Below, in pieces: positions 44,729-52,879 of a DNA stretch of 64,000 bases. Below the pieces are notes generated by a model, which was given only the letters and a program-made list of their open reading frames with translations, ran no database searches and was not told the DNA's origin. How positions within the stretch are numbered: the stretch's first letter is position 1; each line of letters opens with the position of its first letter. The DNA comes from CBDAPI01 sp964565865 (GTDB taxonomy: Bacteria; Acidobacteriota; UBA6911; RPQK01; CBDAPI01). The stretch spans positions 1-64,000 of the forward strand of contig CAZMGM010000011.1 of NCBI GenBank assembly GCA_964565865.1, in the 5' to 3' direction. The translations under genes and the position numbers were made by a program.

Positions 44729-44752
44729 AGCTTCTCTCCTGTGTTCTTCGGA

Positions 44753-45478
44753 TTATCGATCGTCCAACTGGACTAGCCCTACCCAGTCCAGACGACCAAC
44801 CCGGTCGAGCTTCGCTTCCGCGGACATCTCCGGGGAATCACTGTCTGCCAGGGTCACCAGGGCCCGAAGTCCCTTGTGCCGTATCTTCTTGGGATTGAGA
44901 CCCAAGTGGTCCCACGAAAGCAGGATTTCAAGCGTAGCCCTCCCATCCTTCTCTCGTGGGGTAACCACCGGGACATGAGTTGCCCTTTCCAGAAACTTGT
45001 CCCCCCGCTGGAGCCGCTGCCAGAAATATGGCCCGCGGTCGGCCACTCTGGGGGAAATCCAGAGGAGATAGTTGTAGTTCTTGGACCGCAGCCGAAAACG
45101 AAGGTTGTCATACAAAAGCATTCGATCTCGACGCCGGCCGTCACCGGCAACGTACACGGCTTCGCTGCGTTTGATCTGACGAACATCCCAAATGTCATCT
45201 CGCCAGTCAACCGACAGGTAAAGACCATCTTCGTCCCAAAAAGCCTTGAGGATTGCGCTGGCGTACTCGCCCACCGGAACCCCCTCGACTTTGACACCCC
45301 TGGCCGTGGGGTCCAGATGCAGCGACGGTACATCCTTCCAGTCGGTGAGAAAGCCATCGACCAGAACTTCCTCAGATCGGTAGGGAATGGTCAAGTTGGA
45401 ATTGTCTCCTGCCCAAGCCGGGAGAATCAGTAAGAGACAGAATGGAAGTCCGTAACACGCTCGCCTCATGCAGCCCAT
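44753..45478 (-). CDS. Exported CBM9-like domain protein
   Basis: The 241-residue product has a signal peptide (YGLPFCLLLILPAWAG). A beta-sandwich domain resembling carbohydrate-binding module 9 follows (VDGFLTDWKDVPSLHL, ILKAFWDEDGLYLSVDWRDD, LEILLSWDHLGLNPKK). Such domains bind sugar chain ends or occur in exported proteins of unknown role. Most of the protein is this single domain, and no catalytic domain is attached. It lies just upstream of the thiolase on the same strand. The annotation is by domain pattern only. Confidence 0.65.
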   Translation of the reverse strand: MGCMRRACYGLPFCLLLILPAWAGDNSNLTIPYRSEEVLVDGFLTDWKDVPSLHLDPTARGVKVEGVPVGEYASAILKAFWDEDGLYLSVDWRDDIWDVRQIKRSEAVYVAGDGRRRDRMLLYDNLRFRLRSKNYNYLLWISPRVADRGPYFWQRLQRGDKFLERATHVPVVTPREKDGRATLEILLSWDHLGLNPKKIRHKGLRALVTLADSDSPEMSAEAKLDRVGRLDWVGLVQLDDR

Positions 45479-45721
45479 TCTAACCGATTTCCGGTCACCA
45501 ATCTGAAGTGAAAGAACGATGCGGCGAAGGAGGGGAGGTCACCCTTCGGAGCAGAGTGAGAGCGGTCTGAGGGCTATCGAGAACGGCACTTGGGGGCCGA
45601 AACGTTTGATCTCACTGACAGAACGGCAAGGCGGGAGCCTGCTGTTTCCCGGAACTGGGAGCTTACACTCATCCCTATCTTTGTTGGCCTCGGCAAGAAC
45701 GTGATTCAAAATCAAAGATCT
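45479..45721. other. Gap between CBM9-like gene and cytochrome c hairpin
   Basis: No convincing ORF, RNA or promoter is visible in this stretch. Short ORFs present on the plus strand have no ribosome-binding site and no family resemblance. The right end merges into the hairpin at 45722. Confidence 0.4.
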
Positions 45722-45739
45722 GCTTCGCTCAAGCGAAGC
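45722..45739 (-). terminator. Hairpin directly after the cytochrome c stop
   Basis: GCTTCGCT and AGCGAAGC form a perfect 8-bp stem with a two-base loop. It abuts the cytochrome c stop codon on the minus strand. In the minus direction the stem is followed by AGATCTTTGATTTTG, which is modestly T-rich. A rho-independent terminator is plausible but not strong. Confidence 0.5.
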
Positions 45740-46149
45740 TAGCGAAGAGTGGCCAGAAAATGAATCACAGATTCCAATTCCCGCTCCGAGAGGTGATCAA
45801 AGGAGGGCATCAGTTTCCGCTTACCACGGAACCGGTCTTCCAACTCGGCGTCCGGGGTTGCTCCAGGATTCTTCAAATGAAGACGCAGCCATCGACGAGA
45901 CCGTCCTCGTGTTGCCTGATGGGTCAGGTCCGGCCCAATGGTGGAATCCCATTCCAGACCCGCCGCCGCGAGAGTATGACAGGAGCCACATTTGTGCGCT
46001 ACCATAATACTTGTTGCCTGAAGCAGTTTCTGATCATCCGCCGAGCCGTCGGCGAGAGACTGGAGGGACAGAGTCAAAGTCAACCCTGCAGCGAGCAACA
46101 CCGCAGCAATCCAGGAAAATCGCGCAAAGGCCCTCCATTGCGTACTCAT
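45739..46149 (-). CDS. Small mono-haem cytochrome c
   Basis: The 136-residue product has an N-terminal membrane segment or signal (FSWIAAVLLAAGLTLTLSLQ) and a class I cytochrome c domain. The haem motif is CGSCH in VAHKCGSCHTLAAAGL, and KLMPSF near the C-terminus supplies the Met ligand. ERELESVIHFLATLR is the typical final helix. It would carry electrons in the periplasm. No oxidase or reductase subunit is adjacent. It is divergent from arsC across 50 bases, but arsenate reduction by ArsC uses thioredoxin, not cytochrome c, so functional linkage is not implied. Confidence 0.87.
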   Translation of the reverse strand: MSTQWRAFARFSWIAAVLLAAGLTLTLSLQSLADGSADDQKLLQATSIMVAHKCGSCHTLAAAGLEWDSTIGPDLTHQATRGRSRRWLRLHLKNPGATPDAELEDRFRGKRKLMPSFDHLSERELESVIHFLATLR

Positions 46150-46199
46150 TGTTTAAATTATGAAATGAATTTAGCTTCTATTCAACAAAATATTTAGTC

Positions 46200-46640
46200 G
46201 TGGCTAAAATCCTTTTTGTTTGCACCGGAAATTCGGCTCGAAGTCAAATGGCGGAAGGGTTTGCCCAATACTATGGAGGCAACCGGTGGGAGGTCGCCAG
46301 CGCTGGAACCGATCCGGTGGGATTGAATCCAGACGCCGTCAAGGTCATGAACGAAGTCGGAATCGACATTGGACATCAGAGATCCAAGCCCTTGAGTACC
46401 TTTGTGCTGTCTGATTTCGACTGCGTCGTGACTTTGTGTGGGGATGCCCGGGATCACTGTCCGGCATTACCCGCTGGGGTTGGCAATGAACACTGGGACC
46501 TCCCCGACCCGTCCCGGAGTGGAGGGGCCCCTCTGGAAGTTCTCAAGGCCTTCCGGGGTGTTCGTAAGCAGGTCGAGCATCAGGTGAAGAAGCTTTTCCT
46601 CCATAAAGTGGCCTTACAGCCAACGGCGGCAAAGCCTTGA
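46200..46640 (+). CDS. arsC: Thioredoxin-coupled arsenate reductase
   Basis: ArsC reduces arsenate to arsenite and belongs to the low-molecular-weight phosphatase fold. The P-loop is FVCTGNSARSQMAEG (Cys-x5-Arg). The other two redox cysteines are in VTLCGDARDHCPALP, with the seven-residue spacing of the thioredoxin-linked class. HWDLPDPSRSGG is the expected substrate loop. The 146-residue length fits, with a C-terminal extension beyond the usual 131-140. No arsB, arsR or acr3 gene is beside it; the NhaD-like antiporter 1.6 kb downstream is not a canonical arsenite pump. It could stand alone for arsenate defence. Confidence 0.9.
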   Translation: MAKILFVCTGNSARSQMAEGFAQYYGGNRWEVASAGTDPVGLNPDAVKVMNEVGIDIGHQRSKPLSTFVLSDFDCVVTLCGDARDHCPALPAGVGNEHWDLPDPSRSGGAPLEVLKAFRGVRKQVEHQVKKLFLHKVALQPTAAKP

Positions 46641-46671
46641 GCAGGCTCAGACTACAGAGTAGAATCTCCCG

Positions 46672-46977
46672 ATGAGTCGCTTCTGTTGGCACACACTACT
46701 GGTTTTCGTACTAGCCCTTCAACCCGGATGTGTCTGGAAGTTTTGGGGACAGGGGTCTCCCGTTGAGGAGCGAAACTTTGACGTTTACGGCACTGTCTCG
46801 TCGCTAAGCGCAGAGCGGCTGGTCGTAGACACGAAGCAGGGGCAGCAGACTTTTCTTTTCGGTCCAGCATCTGTCAAAGGAAGCGACACTTTTGATGAGG
46901 GTCAGGTGGTCCACGTCCTCTACAAGAAGCTCGACGAAGGGAATGTGGTCACGCTGGTCGTGAAGAAGGTAAACTGA
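46672..46977 (+). CDS. Small exported protein of unknown function
   Basis: The 101-residue product starts with a hydrophobic leader (HTLLVFVLALQPGC) ending in Cys, a weak lipobox. A beta-rich body follows: VYGTVSSLSAERLVVDTKQG, QTFLFGPASVKG, GQVVHVLYKKLDEG and NVVTLVVKKVN. This alternation of strands resembles a small OB-like or DUF5666-type domain, which is only a visual impression. It sits between arsC and thiI on the same strand, with 31 and 42 base gaps. No function can be assigned. Length and codon pattern support a genuine gene. Confidence 0.6.
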   Translation: MSRFCWHTLLVFVLALQPGCVWKFWGQGSPVEERNFDVYGTVSSLSAERLVVDTKQGQQTFLFGPASVKGSDTFDEGQVVHVLYKKLDEGNVVTLVVKKVN

Positions 46978-47019
46978 CCTGTTTATCGGAAAGCTTTCCT
47001 CCTTTCGAAGCCACCTCCC

Positions 47020-48231
47020 ATGAGACCATGCCTTGTCGGCCACTATCACGAGATCGCCCTCAAGAAAAAGAATCGTGATTTTTTTGAGCGCAAGCTGCTG
47101 TCCAACGTGAAGATCGCCCTGGGAGATCTCCCCTACAGGAGCCTGCGTCTATGGTCGCGGCGAGTGGTACTGGAGTTGCATCCGGGTGGCCCGGTGGAAA
47201 AAGCCGCCTCCAGGGTAGGACGTGTCTTTGGCCTGGTCAACTATGCCCGGGCGTGGATCGTCCCCTCATCTGTGCATCAGCTGGAGACAGCCCTTGGACA
47301 GCTCCTCCCCGCAAAAGAATTCGAAAGCTTCAGGATTTCGGCAAAACGATCCGACAAGCGATATCCTCTCACGACTCCCGAGATTGAGAACCAGCTCGGT
47401 TCCTTTGTCCAGTCAACGTTTGAGAAACGAGTCAGCCTGAAGGAACCGGAGCTCACCTGCCACGTGAAGATTCTGGGGTCCGAAGCCCTGTTGCACTTCG
47501 AGAAGCTCCGCGGTCCCGGAGGTTTGCCCGTATCGAGCAGCGGTAAGGTGGTGATTCTGATTTCGGGAGGAATCGATTCGCCGGTGGCAGCATACAAGAT
47601 GATGAAGCGAGGGTGCCGCCCAATCTTCGTGCATTTCCACAGCCACCCTCACACTTCGCTGGACGCCCAGCACAAGGTTATGGAGCTGGTTGACCTGCTG
47701 TGCCGTTACCAGCCCCCCACACGAGTTTACATGGTTCCGTTTGCCCCGGCACAACGACAGATCGTGGCCCTCACGCCGGCCCCCACTCGTATTCTTCTAT
47801 ATCGAAGACTGATGCTCCGTATTTCCAACCGGATTGCTCGCCGCGAGAAGGCTAAGGCGCTTGTCACGGGAGATAGTCTCGGACAGGTTTCTTCGCAGAC
47901 ACTCGACAACATTCGGGCCGTGACTGAAGTGAGCCGGCTGCCCGTCCTCCAACCCCTGATCGGGGAGGACAAGGAGGAAATTATTTCTGTGGCCCGAAAG
48001 ATCGGGACGTTCGGAGTCTCAATCGGATCCGACGACGACTGTTGCTCGCTGTTCGTACCGAAGCACCCGATTACAAATGCCCGAATTGAACAGGTTGAAA
48101 GAGCCGAGGAACAGCTCCAGATGGAGGAGCTCGTCACGGCTGCCCTGCGGGCAGCCTCTCGGTCGCCCCTGGGAGGGCTTGTGAGAGAATCACCAACGCC
48201 TCAGCAATTGGATATCTTGCGCGAGGAATAG
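47020..48231 (+). CDS. thiI: tRNA 4-thiouridine synthetase ThiI
   Basis: ThiI adenylates uridine 8 of tRNA and transfers sulfur delivered by a cysteine desulfurase; it also supports thiazole synthesis in some bacteria. The 403-residue protein has an N-terminal ferredoxin-like part (EIALKKKNRDFFERKLLSNV), a THUMP domain and the PP-loop ATP site KVVILISGGIDSPVAAYKMM. The C-terminal rhodanese domain of the enterobacterial enzyme is absent, as in many shorter ThiI proteins. SIGSDDDCCSLFVPKHP has a conserved Cys pair. The cysteine desulfurase at 54816-55970 is a possible sulfur source but is not in the same operon. Confidence 0.92.
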   Translation: MRPCLVGHYHEIALKKKNRDFFERKLLSNVKIALGDLPYRSLRLWSRRVVLELHPGGPVEKAASRVGRVFGLVNYARAWIVPSSVHQLETALGQLLPAKEFESFRISAKRSDKRYPLTTPEIENQLGSFVQSTFEKRVSLKEPELTCHVKILGSEALLHFEKLRGPGGLPVSSSGKVVILISGGIDSPVAAYKMMKRGCRPIFVHFHSHPHTSLDAQHKVMELVDLLCRYQPPTRVYMVPFAPAQRQIVALTPAPTRILLYRRLMLRISNRIARREKAKALVTGDSLGQVSSQTLDNIRAVTEVSRLPVLQPLIGEDKEEIISVARKIGTFGVSIGSDDDCCSLFVPKHPITNARIEQVERAEEQLQMEELVTAALRAASRSPLGGLVRESPTPQQLDILREE

Positions 48232-48246
48232 CTTCCTGTAAAGCCC

Positions 48247-49818
48247 ATGAAAGAAGCCCGACCCATCAGTGGACTGACACCAACCGAACAAAGGAGCCTC
48301 TTGGCGCGGATGCGCAGTACCTCGCGCCGGGCCGTGCTCGGCATTCTCGCCCTGATCGCAGTGTACATCGTACTTCTCTCTCTGGGTATCTTGCCCGGCG
48401 GGCTTCCTCCGGAATCGCCTCACGGGGAACCTCGGGAAATTCACGCCGTCTCCTACATACCTCCCCCGTGGGCCATCGCCCCCTTCATCCTTTTGTTGCT
48501 CACCATTGCTGTCTTCCCACTTCTCTCCAGCACCCGGGCCTGGTGGCACCGCAACAAAAACCGTTTCCTGGTGGCGTCGGTCCTTGGGGGAATCACGCTT
48601 TGCTACTACGGGCTGATCCATCCAGGAGGCCTCGAGAACCACTTTACTCACGATCCCTCGTCGACCCCTGGTCTGGCAACCATGTGGACCGCTTTCAGCA
48701 ACGCTATTTTTTCCGAGTTTATTCCGTTTATCACCCTGCTCTTCTGCCTCTATGTGATCAGCGGAGGGATCCATTTAACTGGCGATCTGCCGGCCCATCC
48801 CGCGACTAACACCGCTTTCATTGCGGTTGGAGCTCTTCTCGCCAGCTTCATTGGAACCACGGGCGCAGCGATGCTCTTGATTCGCCCTCTGATCCTGACC
48901 AATATCGAGCGAAAGCATAAGGTTCACACGATTCTCTTCTTCATTTTCAGTGTCTGTAACTGCGGGGGTCTTCTCCTTCCCATAGGGGATCCTCCCCTTT
49001 TCCTCGGTTATCTACGGGGAGTCGAGTTCACCTGGACGCTAGCCCTGTGGCCCTACTGGCTGCTCGTAAACAGTTTCCTCCTGGTCATTTATTTCGTCTG
49101 GGACTCGGTCGTGTACCGGAGAGAGACCCTGCGTGACCTGATTCGGGATGAGCGTCAGGTCCGCGCGCTTCGGCTGAGTGGGAGCTTCAACTTTGTCTGG
49201 CTCCTCGGGATCATTCTAAGTGTCGCTTTCATTCTCCCTGGAGAGCCTTTCCTGGGCACTGAATTTCGTCCGCCTGTGTTTCTGCGCGAGACCGTGATGT
49301 TGCTGTTCGTCGTCGCTTCCCTTCTGGCTAAAAACATCAACATCCGTATCCGCAATCGATTCGACTATGTCGCAATCACCGAAGTCGCCGCACTGTTCAG
49401 CGGAATCTTCATCTGCATGCAGGTACCCCTTGAAATCCTTCACGTGAAGGGACCTCAGCTTGGTATTGACACTTCGAACGAGTATTTCTGGTTCACCGGC
49501 CTCTTGTCCAGCGCACTGGACAACGCTCCTACCTACGTCATCTTCTTCGAGACCGCTACCTCGCTAACTCCCGTTCCGGGACTTCCTGTGGTTGCACTCC
49601 CGGAGGGCGAAGTGATCATGGAGCACTTGCTCGCCGCCATCAGCCTGGGAGCCGTTTTCATGGGAGCCCTTACGTACATAGGAAATGGCCCTAATTTTAT
49701 GGTGAAAAGCATTGCGGAGAATTCCGGGATTCGCATGCCTTCCTTCTTTAGCTACATGGCATACAGCATGATTATTCTGATCCCGATTTTTGTCGTGATT
49801 TCCTTTCTCCTTCCATAA
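48247..49818 (+). CDS. Sodium:proton antiporter, NhaD-like / citrate-transporter superfamily
   Basis: The 523-residue protein has about 12-13 hydrophobic segments. Diagnostic parts are FIGTTGAAMLLIRPLI, NCGGLLLPIGDPPLFLGYLRG, SSALDNAPTYVIFFETATS and AVFMGALTYIGNGPNFMVKSIA. These match the NhaD/ArsB-related ion transporter superfamily. A substantial cytoplasmic N-terminus and a long loop after the first helix are present. It would exchange Na+ for H+ or transport a related anion. It begins 15 bases after thiI. The stop is followed by a spacer repeat and a larger inverted-repeat element. Confidence 0.83.
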   Translation: MKEARPISGLTPTEQRSLLARMRSTSRRAVLGILALIAVYIVLLSLGILPGGLPPESPHGEPREIHAVSYIPPPWAIAPFILLLLTIAVFPLLSSTRAWWHRNKNRFLVASVLGGITLCYYGLIHPGGLENHFTHDPSSTPGLATMWTAFSNAIFSEFIPFITLLFCLYVISGGIHLTGDLPAHPATNTAFIAVGALLASFIGTTGAAMLLIRPLILTNIERKHKVHTILFFIFSVCNCGGLLLPIGDPPLFLGYLRGVEFTWTLALWPYWLLVNSFLLVIYFVWDSVVYRRETLRDLIRDERQVRALRLSGSFNFVWLLGIILSVAFILPGEPFLGTEFRPPVFLRETVMLLFVVASLLAKNINIRIRNRFDYVAITEVAALFSGIFICMQVPLEILHVKGPQLGIDTSNEYFWFTGLLSSALDNAPTYVIFFETATSLTPVPGLPVVALPEGEVIMEHLLAAISLGAVFMGALTYIGNGPNFMVKSIAENSGIRMPSFFSYMAYSMIILIPIFVVISFLLP

Positions 49819-49849
49819 AAAGCGCGGTTCTGACCGTACTTCTTCCCTG

Positions 49850-49922
49850 TTCCAGCTTTCAGGTTCTACGTTTCACATCAACCACGAACGTTGTCAACTT
49901 TCAACCCTCAACTTACAACCTT
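49850..49922. repeat. Pyrimidine/adenine-rich spacer repeat beside the inverted-repeat element
   Basis: The sequence carries the words CTTTCAGGTTCTACGTTTCAC and then GTTGTCAACTTTCAACCCTC and AACTTACAACC. These resemble the spacer at 42573-42620 (CAGGTTTCGCGTTTCACCAACC) and the ones at 2932-2985 and 56895-56985. It directly precedes the inverted-repeat element, as also happens at 42530. Confidence 0.45.
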
Positions 49923-50187
49923 TAGCAACCCGTGGTGAAAGTCCCTCGGACCGCATTGGGGGTACTGCGGGTGCAGATGCAAGGCGAACCGACGCAGGCC
50001 ATTCCCAAGCATTGGCGAGGATGGGCAACTCAGTAAATGGGCCTGCGCCGCCCGTAACCCGTTTGCGATCGCTGGCTTTGTTTCTGGTCGTCGCAGATGA
50101 CCCGGCATCAACTTCCTCCTCTTGCCTTGCTGGGAAACACGGTTCCCTGGAACGCGACCGCGCTCGACTTTTACCATGGACTGTTAG
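49922..50187. repeat. 266-bp inverted-repeat-ended intergenic element
   Basis: The left end reads TTAGCAACCCGTGGTGAAAG; the complement of the right end reads CTAACAGTCCATGGTAAAAG. Including the following TC on both sides, 16 of 22 positions agree. The interior of about 220 bases shows no recognisable ORF on either strand. The element has no transposase and could be a non-autonomous relic or an extragenic repeat. It is longer than the 63-bp copy at 42468 although it shares both ends, which suggests internal deletion or a different filler. Confidence 0.6.
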
Positions 50188-50530
50188 ATTCAACTCTAAA
50201 TCGTTACTGCTAAAGAGGTTACACAAAAACAATGCTAAATATTCAACACTTTGATTGGCCCACTTCTCCGAACATTCTCATTTACTCATATCTAATCGGC
50301 CGATGCTGACAATACGATCTTATGTCTAGCAAGGAGGTTATGAGATCCGGAGATTCGGGAGATTCGCTGCCCTCGTAACTGCCGGAGGTCAGTGCATATT
50401 TATTTTGAAATATCGGAATAGCGCCCCCTCTCCCCGCGATCCCGGTTTTCACCCCTGATCCGACCTCTAGCTCTCCATCTTCCCCCACTTTGAGGAAGCA
50501 TCTCCTTTGCCGATTCGTCTGGCACCCCGA
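50188..50530. other. Gap downstream of the element with no recognisable gene
   Basis: A short GATTCGG direct repeat lies near 50353-50366 and an AAGGAGG at about 50329 precedes only a 12-codon ORF. No gene, RNA or clear promoter is seen. The 3' side ends at the stop of the DUF255 lipoprotein gene. Confidence 0.4.
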
Positions 50531-52879
50531 CTACCGACGGATGAGGTCCAGAAATTCTCCCATAACACGGGGATCCGTAGTGGGAAGACGACAGACATAA
50601 TTCTCACAAACGTAGGCTGTCGCCCGGCCGTCAATGGGTCTGAAACTGTCCAGAATCTCCATCCGCGCAGCCAGCCGCCTGTGGGCCGATCCACCGTCGG
50701 CCAGAAAGACAACCCGGTTAGGGAGATAGCGTCGGTGCACTTCGCGCAGCAAAGAACGTGTGTCGGCTCCCTTCCGTTGGCCGGCCAGGAAGATCTGGAT
50801 TGGCTTAGAGGCTGCACGGCTCAGAGCAACTAGCATGAGAGGCATACCGTGAGGAGCCGAACTAATCAGTCCCGAAAAGGTCTTGGCCACCCCGTGGACC
50901 ATTTCCAGCAGCCGCTCATCGCCGCTTAGATTCCCCAGTCGGATCAGATTCAACAGAGTGACAGAGTTGGGGGAAGGCTCCGCCCCATCGTAACGGTCTT
51001 TCATTCTCAGAAGAACGGATCGATCTTCTCCGGTCGTGCTGAAGAATCCAGCCTCCTCCTGATCCCAAAAGCGCGCCCGTATCTCTTGTGTTAAATCCAT
51101 CGCCCAGAGCAACCATTCCTCCTCAAGAGAGGCCTCGTAGAGGTCGATGAGACCCTGAATCAGAAAGGCGTAGTCGTCCAGAAACCCGGGGATTCCTCTT
51201 TCTCCGGAGCGGTACCGTCGATACAAGGTTCTGGACTTTAGATCATAGAGTTCAGACCTTATGAAGCAGGCAGCGTTGCGAGCTTCCTTCAGATAGTCTT
51301 CGTTCTCAAGAATTTGAGACGCCCTGGCCAGAGCCGAGATCATGAGGCCGTTCCATGAAGTCAGAATTTTGTCGTCCCGGAGCGGACGCGGTCGCTGTTT
51401 TCTGACCTCGAAAAGCAGCTGCCGTGCCTTTTTTTCATACTGCTGTACCTGTTCTGTGGAGAGACGGAGGTCGGACGCGACTTTCTCAACAGATTCATTC
51501 TGGTAGAGAACATTCTTATTCTCGAACTCTGAAAACGGGTCACGAGCCACATTGCCTCCGGACTGGACTCCGAAACGCCGGGAAAACACCTGTCCCGTTT
51601 TCTCATCAAGGTGACGGAGAATTTCTTCTTGGCTCCAAGCGTAGAAGGCCCCCTCGGCTTCTTCCTCCTCCGATCCGGCGACTCGGCTGTCCGCATCTTC
51701 GGCCGAATAAAAACCTCCACCGGGGTTGGCCATGTCACGCAGCACATATGCCAGCGTCTCTCGAGCCACATTTGCCAGATACGCATCCTGACTGATTTGA
51801 AAAGCCTCCAGACATGCGACCACTAGCTGCGCCTGATCGTACAGCATCTTTTCAAAGTGTGGAAGGAACCAGCGTTCATCCGTTGAATAACGATGAAAGC
51901 CTCCCCCCAGATGATCGTTCATACCGCCCCTGGCCATGCTTTGAAGAGTCTTCAATGCCATTTTCGAAGCGTGTTTGGATCCCTTTACGCGAGAATAGTA
52001 GAAGAGGAACTGGAGATTGACAGGTCTGGGGAACTTGGGGGCAGTTCCGAACCCACCCATAGTCTGGTCAAAGTTAACCTTGTACCACTGGTAGCCCTTG
52101 TCCAGTGTTTCCGAGAGGTTGCCTGGCTGGCTTTTGGTGGGAGTTGGACGGCTGCGGAGGTGCTCGACGATTCGGTTCGCCGAGTTCAGAATCTCGTCAC
52201 GGTTTTCCGACCACTGCTGGTGTACGGTCTCCAGAACCTGGGGAAAGCTGGGCATGTCCGGTCGCGATTCAGGGGGGAAGTAGGTCCCCCCGAAAAAAGG
52301 CTTGAGTTCAGGCGTCAGGAACACCGACATGGGCCAGCCGCCCCGACCCGTGGCTGCCTGTACAAAGGTCATATAGACACTGTCGATATCGGGACGCTCT
52401 TCGCGATCCACCTTAATGCAGACGAAGTGTTGATTCATAAGGGCGGCAATTTCCGGATTGGAAAATGATTCCCGCTCCATGACGTGGCACCAGTGGCAGG
52501 TGGAGTAGCCGATGGAGAGAAAGATCGGCTTCATTTTTTTCCTGGCCTGCTGAAAGGCCTCTTCCCCCCAGGGATACCAGTCGACTGGGTTGTAAGCATG
52601 CTGCAGGAGATAGGGGCTGATCTCCCCAGCCAGTCGATTAGGCTTTCCGGCTCCGTACCCTGCCTGGGCAGCGAACTGTACCGGCAATGGCTTGACGGGA
52701 GGAGACTGGACTGCGCCGCTGCTGCCCCCAGGCTGAGGCTCAGAACCCAGACAACTCAGAACCGAGAAAAGCCAGATGATCAGAGCAATGCGGTGCGCAG
52801 ACATGAGGTGACTGGGCGAAAGATTCCGTTCCAGAATCTTTCGCCCTTTTCCTTTCGACTTCCAGAACGGGCGACTCAA
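50531..52879 (-). CDS. DUF255 thioredoxin-like protein, predicted lipoprotein paralogue
   Basis: This is the second YyaL/SPATA20-family protein of the window. After a 25-residue extension comes MSAHRIALIIWLFSVLSCLG, a lipoprotein signal with VLSC as lipobox. A short proline/glycine linker and the same domains as at 36522-38594 follow: SPYLLQHAYNPVDWYPWGEE, YSTCHWCHVMERESF, KVDREERPDIDSVYM, GGMNDHLGGGFHRYS and FEKMLYDQAQLVVACLE. The start at 52879 overlaps the acetoacetyl-CoA synthetase stop by four bases, supporting coupling, but the ATG at 52804 gives the cleaner signal peptide. It would sit on the periplasmic face of a membrane. The barrel function is unknown. Confidence 0.85.
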   Translation of the reverse strand: MSRPFWKSKGKGRKILERNLSPSHLMSAHRIALIIWLFSVLSCLGSEPQPGGSSGAVQSPPVKPLPVQFAAQAGYGAGKPNRLAGEISPYLLQHAYNPVDWYPWGEEAFQQARKKMKPIFLSIGYSTCHWCHVMERESFSNPEIAALMNQHFVCIKVDREERPDIDSVYMTFVQAATGRGGWPMSVFLTPELKPFFGGTYFPPESRPDMPSFPQVLETVHQQWSENRDEILNSANRIVEHLRSRPTPTKSQPGNLSETLDKGYQWYKVNFDQTMGGFGTAPKFPRPVNLQFLFYYSRVKGSKHASKMALKTLQSMARGGMNDHLGGGFHRYSTDERWFLPHFEKMLYDQAQLVVACLEAFQISQDAYLANVARETLAYVLRDMANPGGGFYSAEDADSRVAGSEEEEAEGAFYAWSQEEILRHLDEKTGQVFSRRFGVQSGGNVARDPFSEFENKNVLYQNESVEKVASDLRLSTEQVQQYEKKARQLLFEVRKQRPRPLRDDKILTSWNGLMISALARASQILENEDYLKEARNAACFIRSELYDLKSRTLYRRYRSGERGIPGFLDDYAFLIQGLIDLYEASLEEEWLLWAMDLTQEIRARFWDQEEAGFFSTTGEDRSVLLRMKDRYDGAEPSPNSVTLLNLIRLGNLSGDERLLEMVHGVAKTFSGLISSAPHGMPLMLVALSRAASKPIQIFLAGQRKGADTRSLLREVHRRYLPNRVVFLADGGSAHRRLAARMEILDSFRPIDGRATAYVCENYVCRLPTTDPRVMGEFLDLIRR

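Noticed and set aside
46200..49818. Arsenic resistance operon (ArsC plus antiporter as ArsB)
   Set aside because: ThiI and a small protein separate them, and the antiporter motifs fit NhaD-like sodium exchange better; there is no ArsR.
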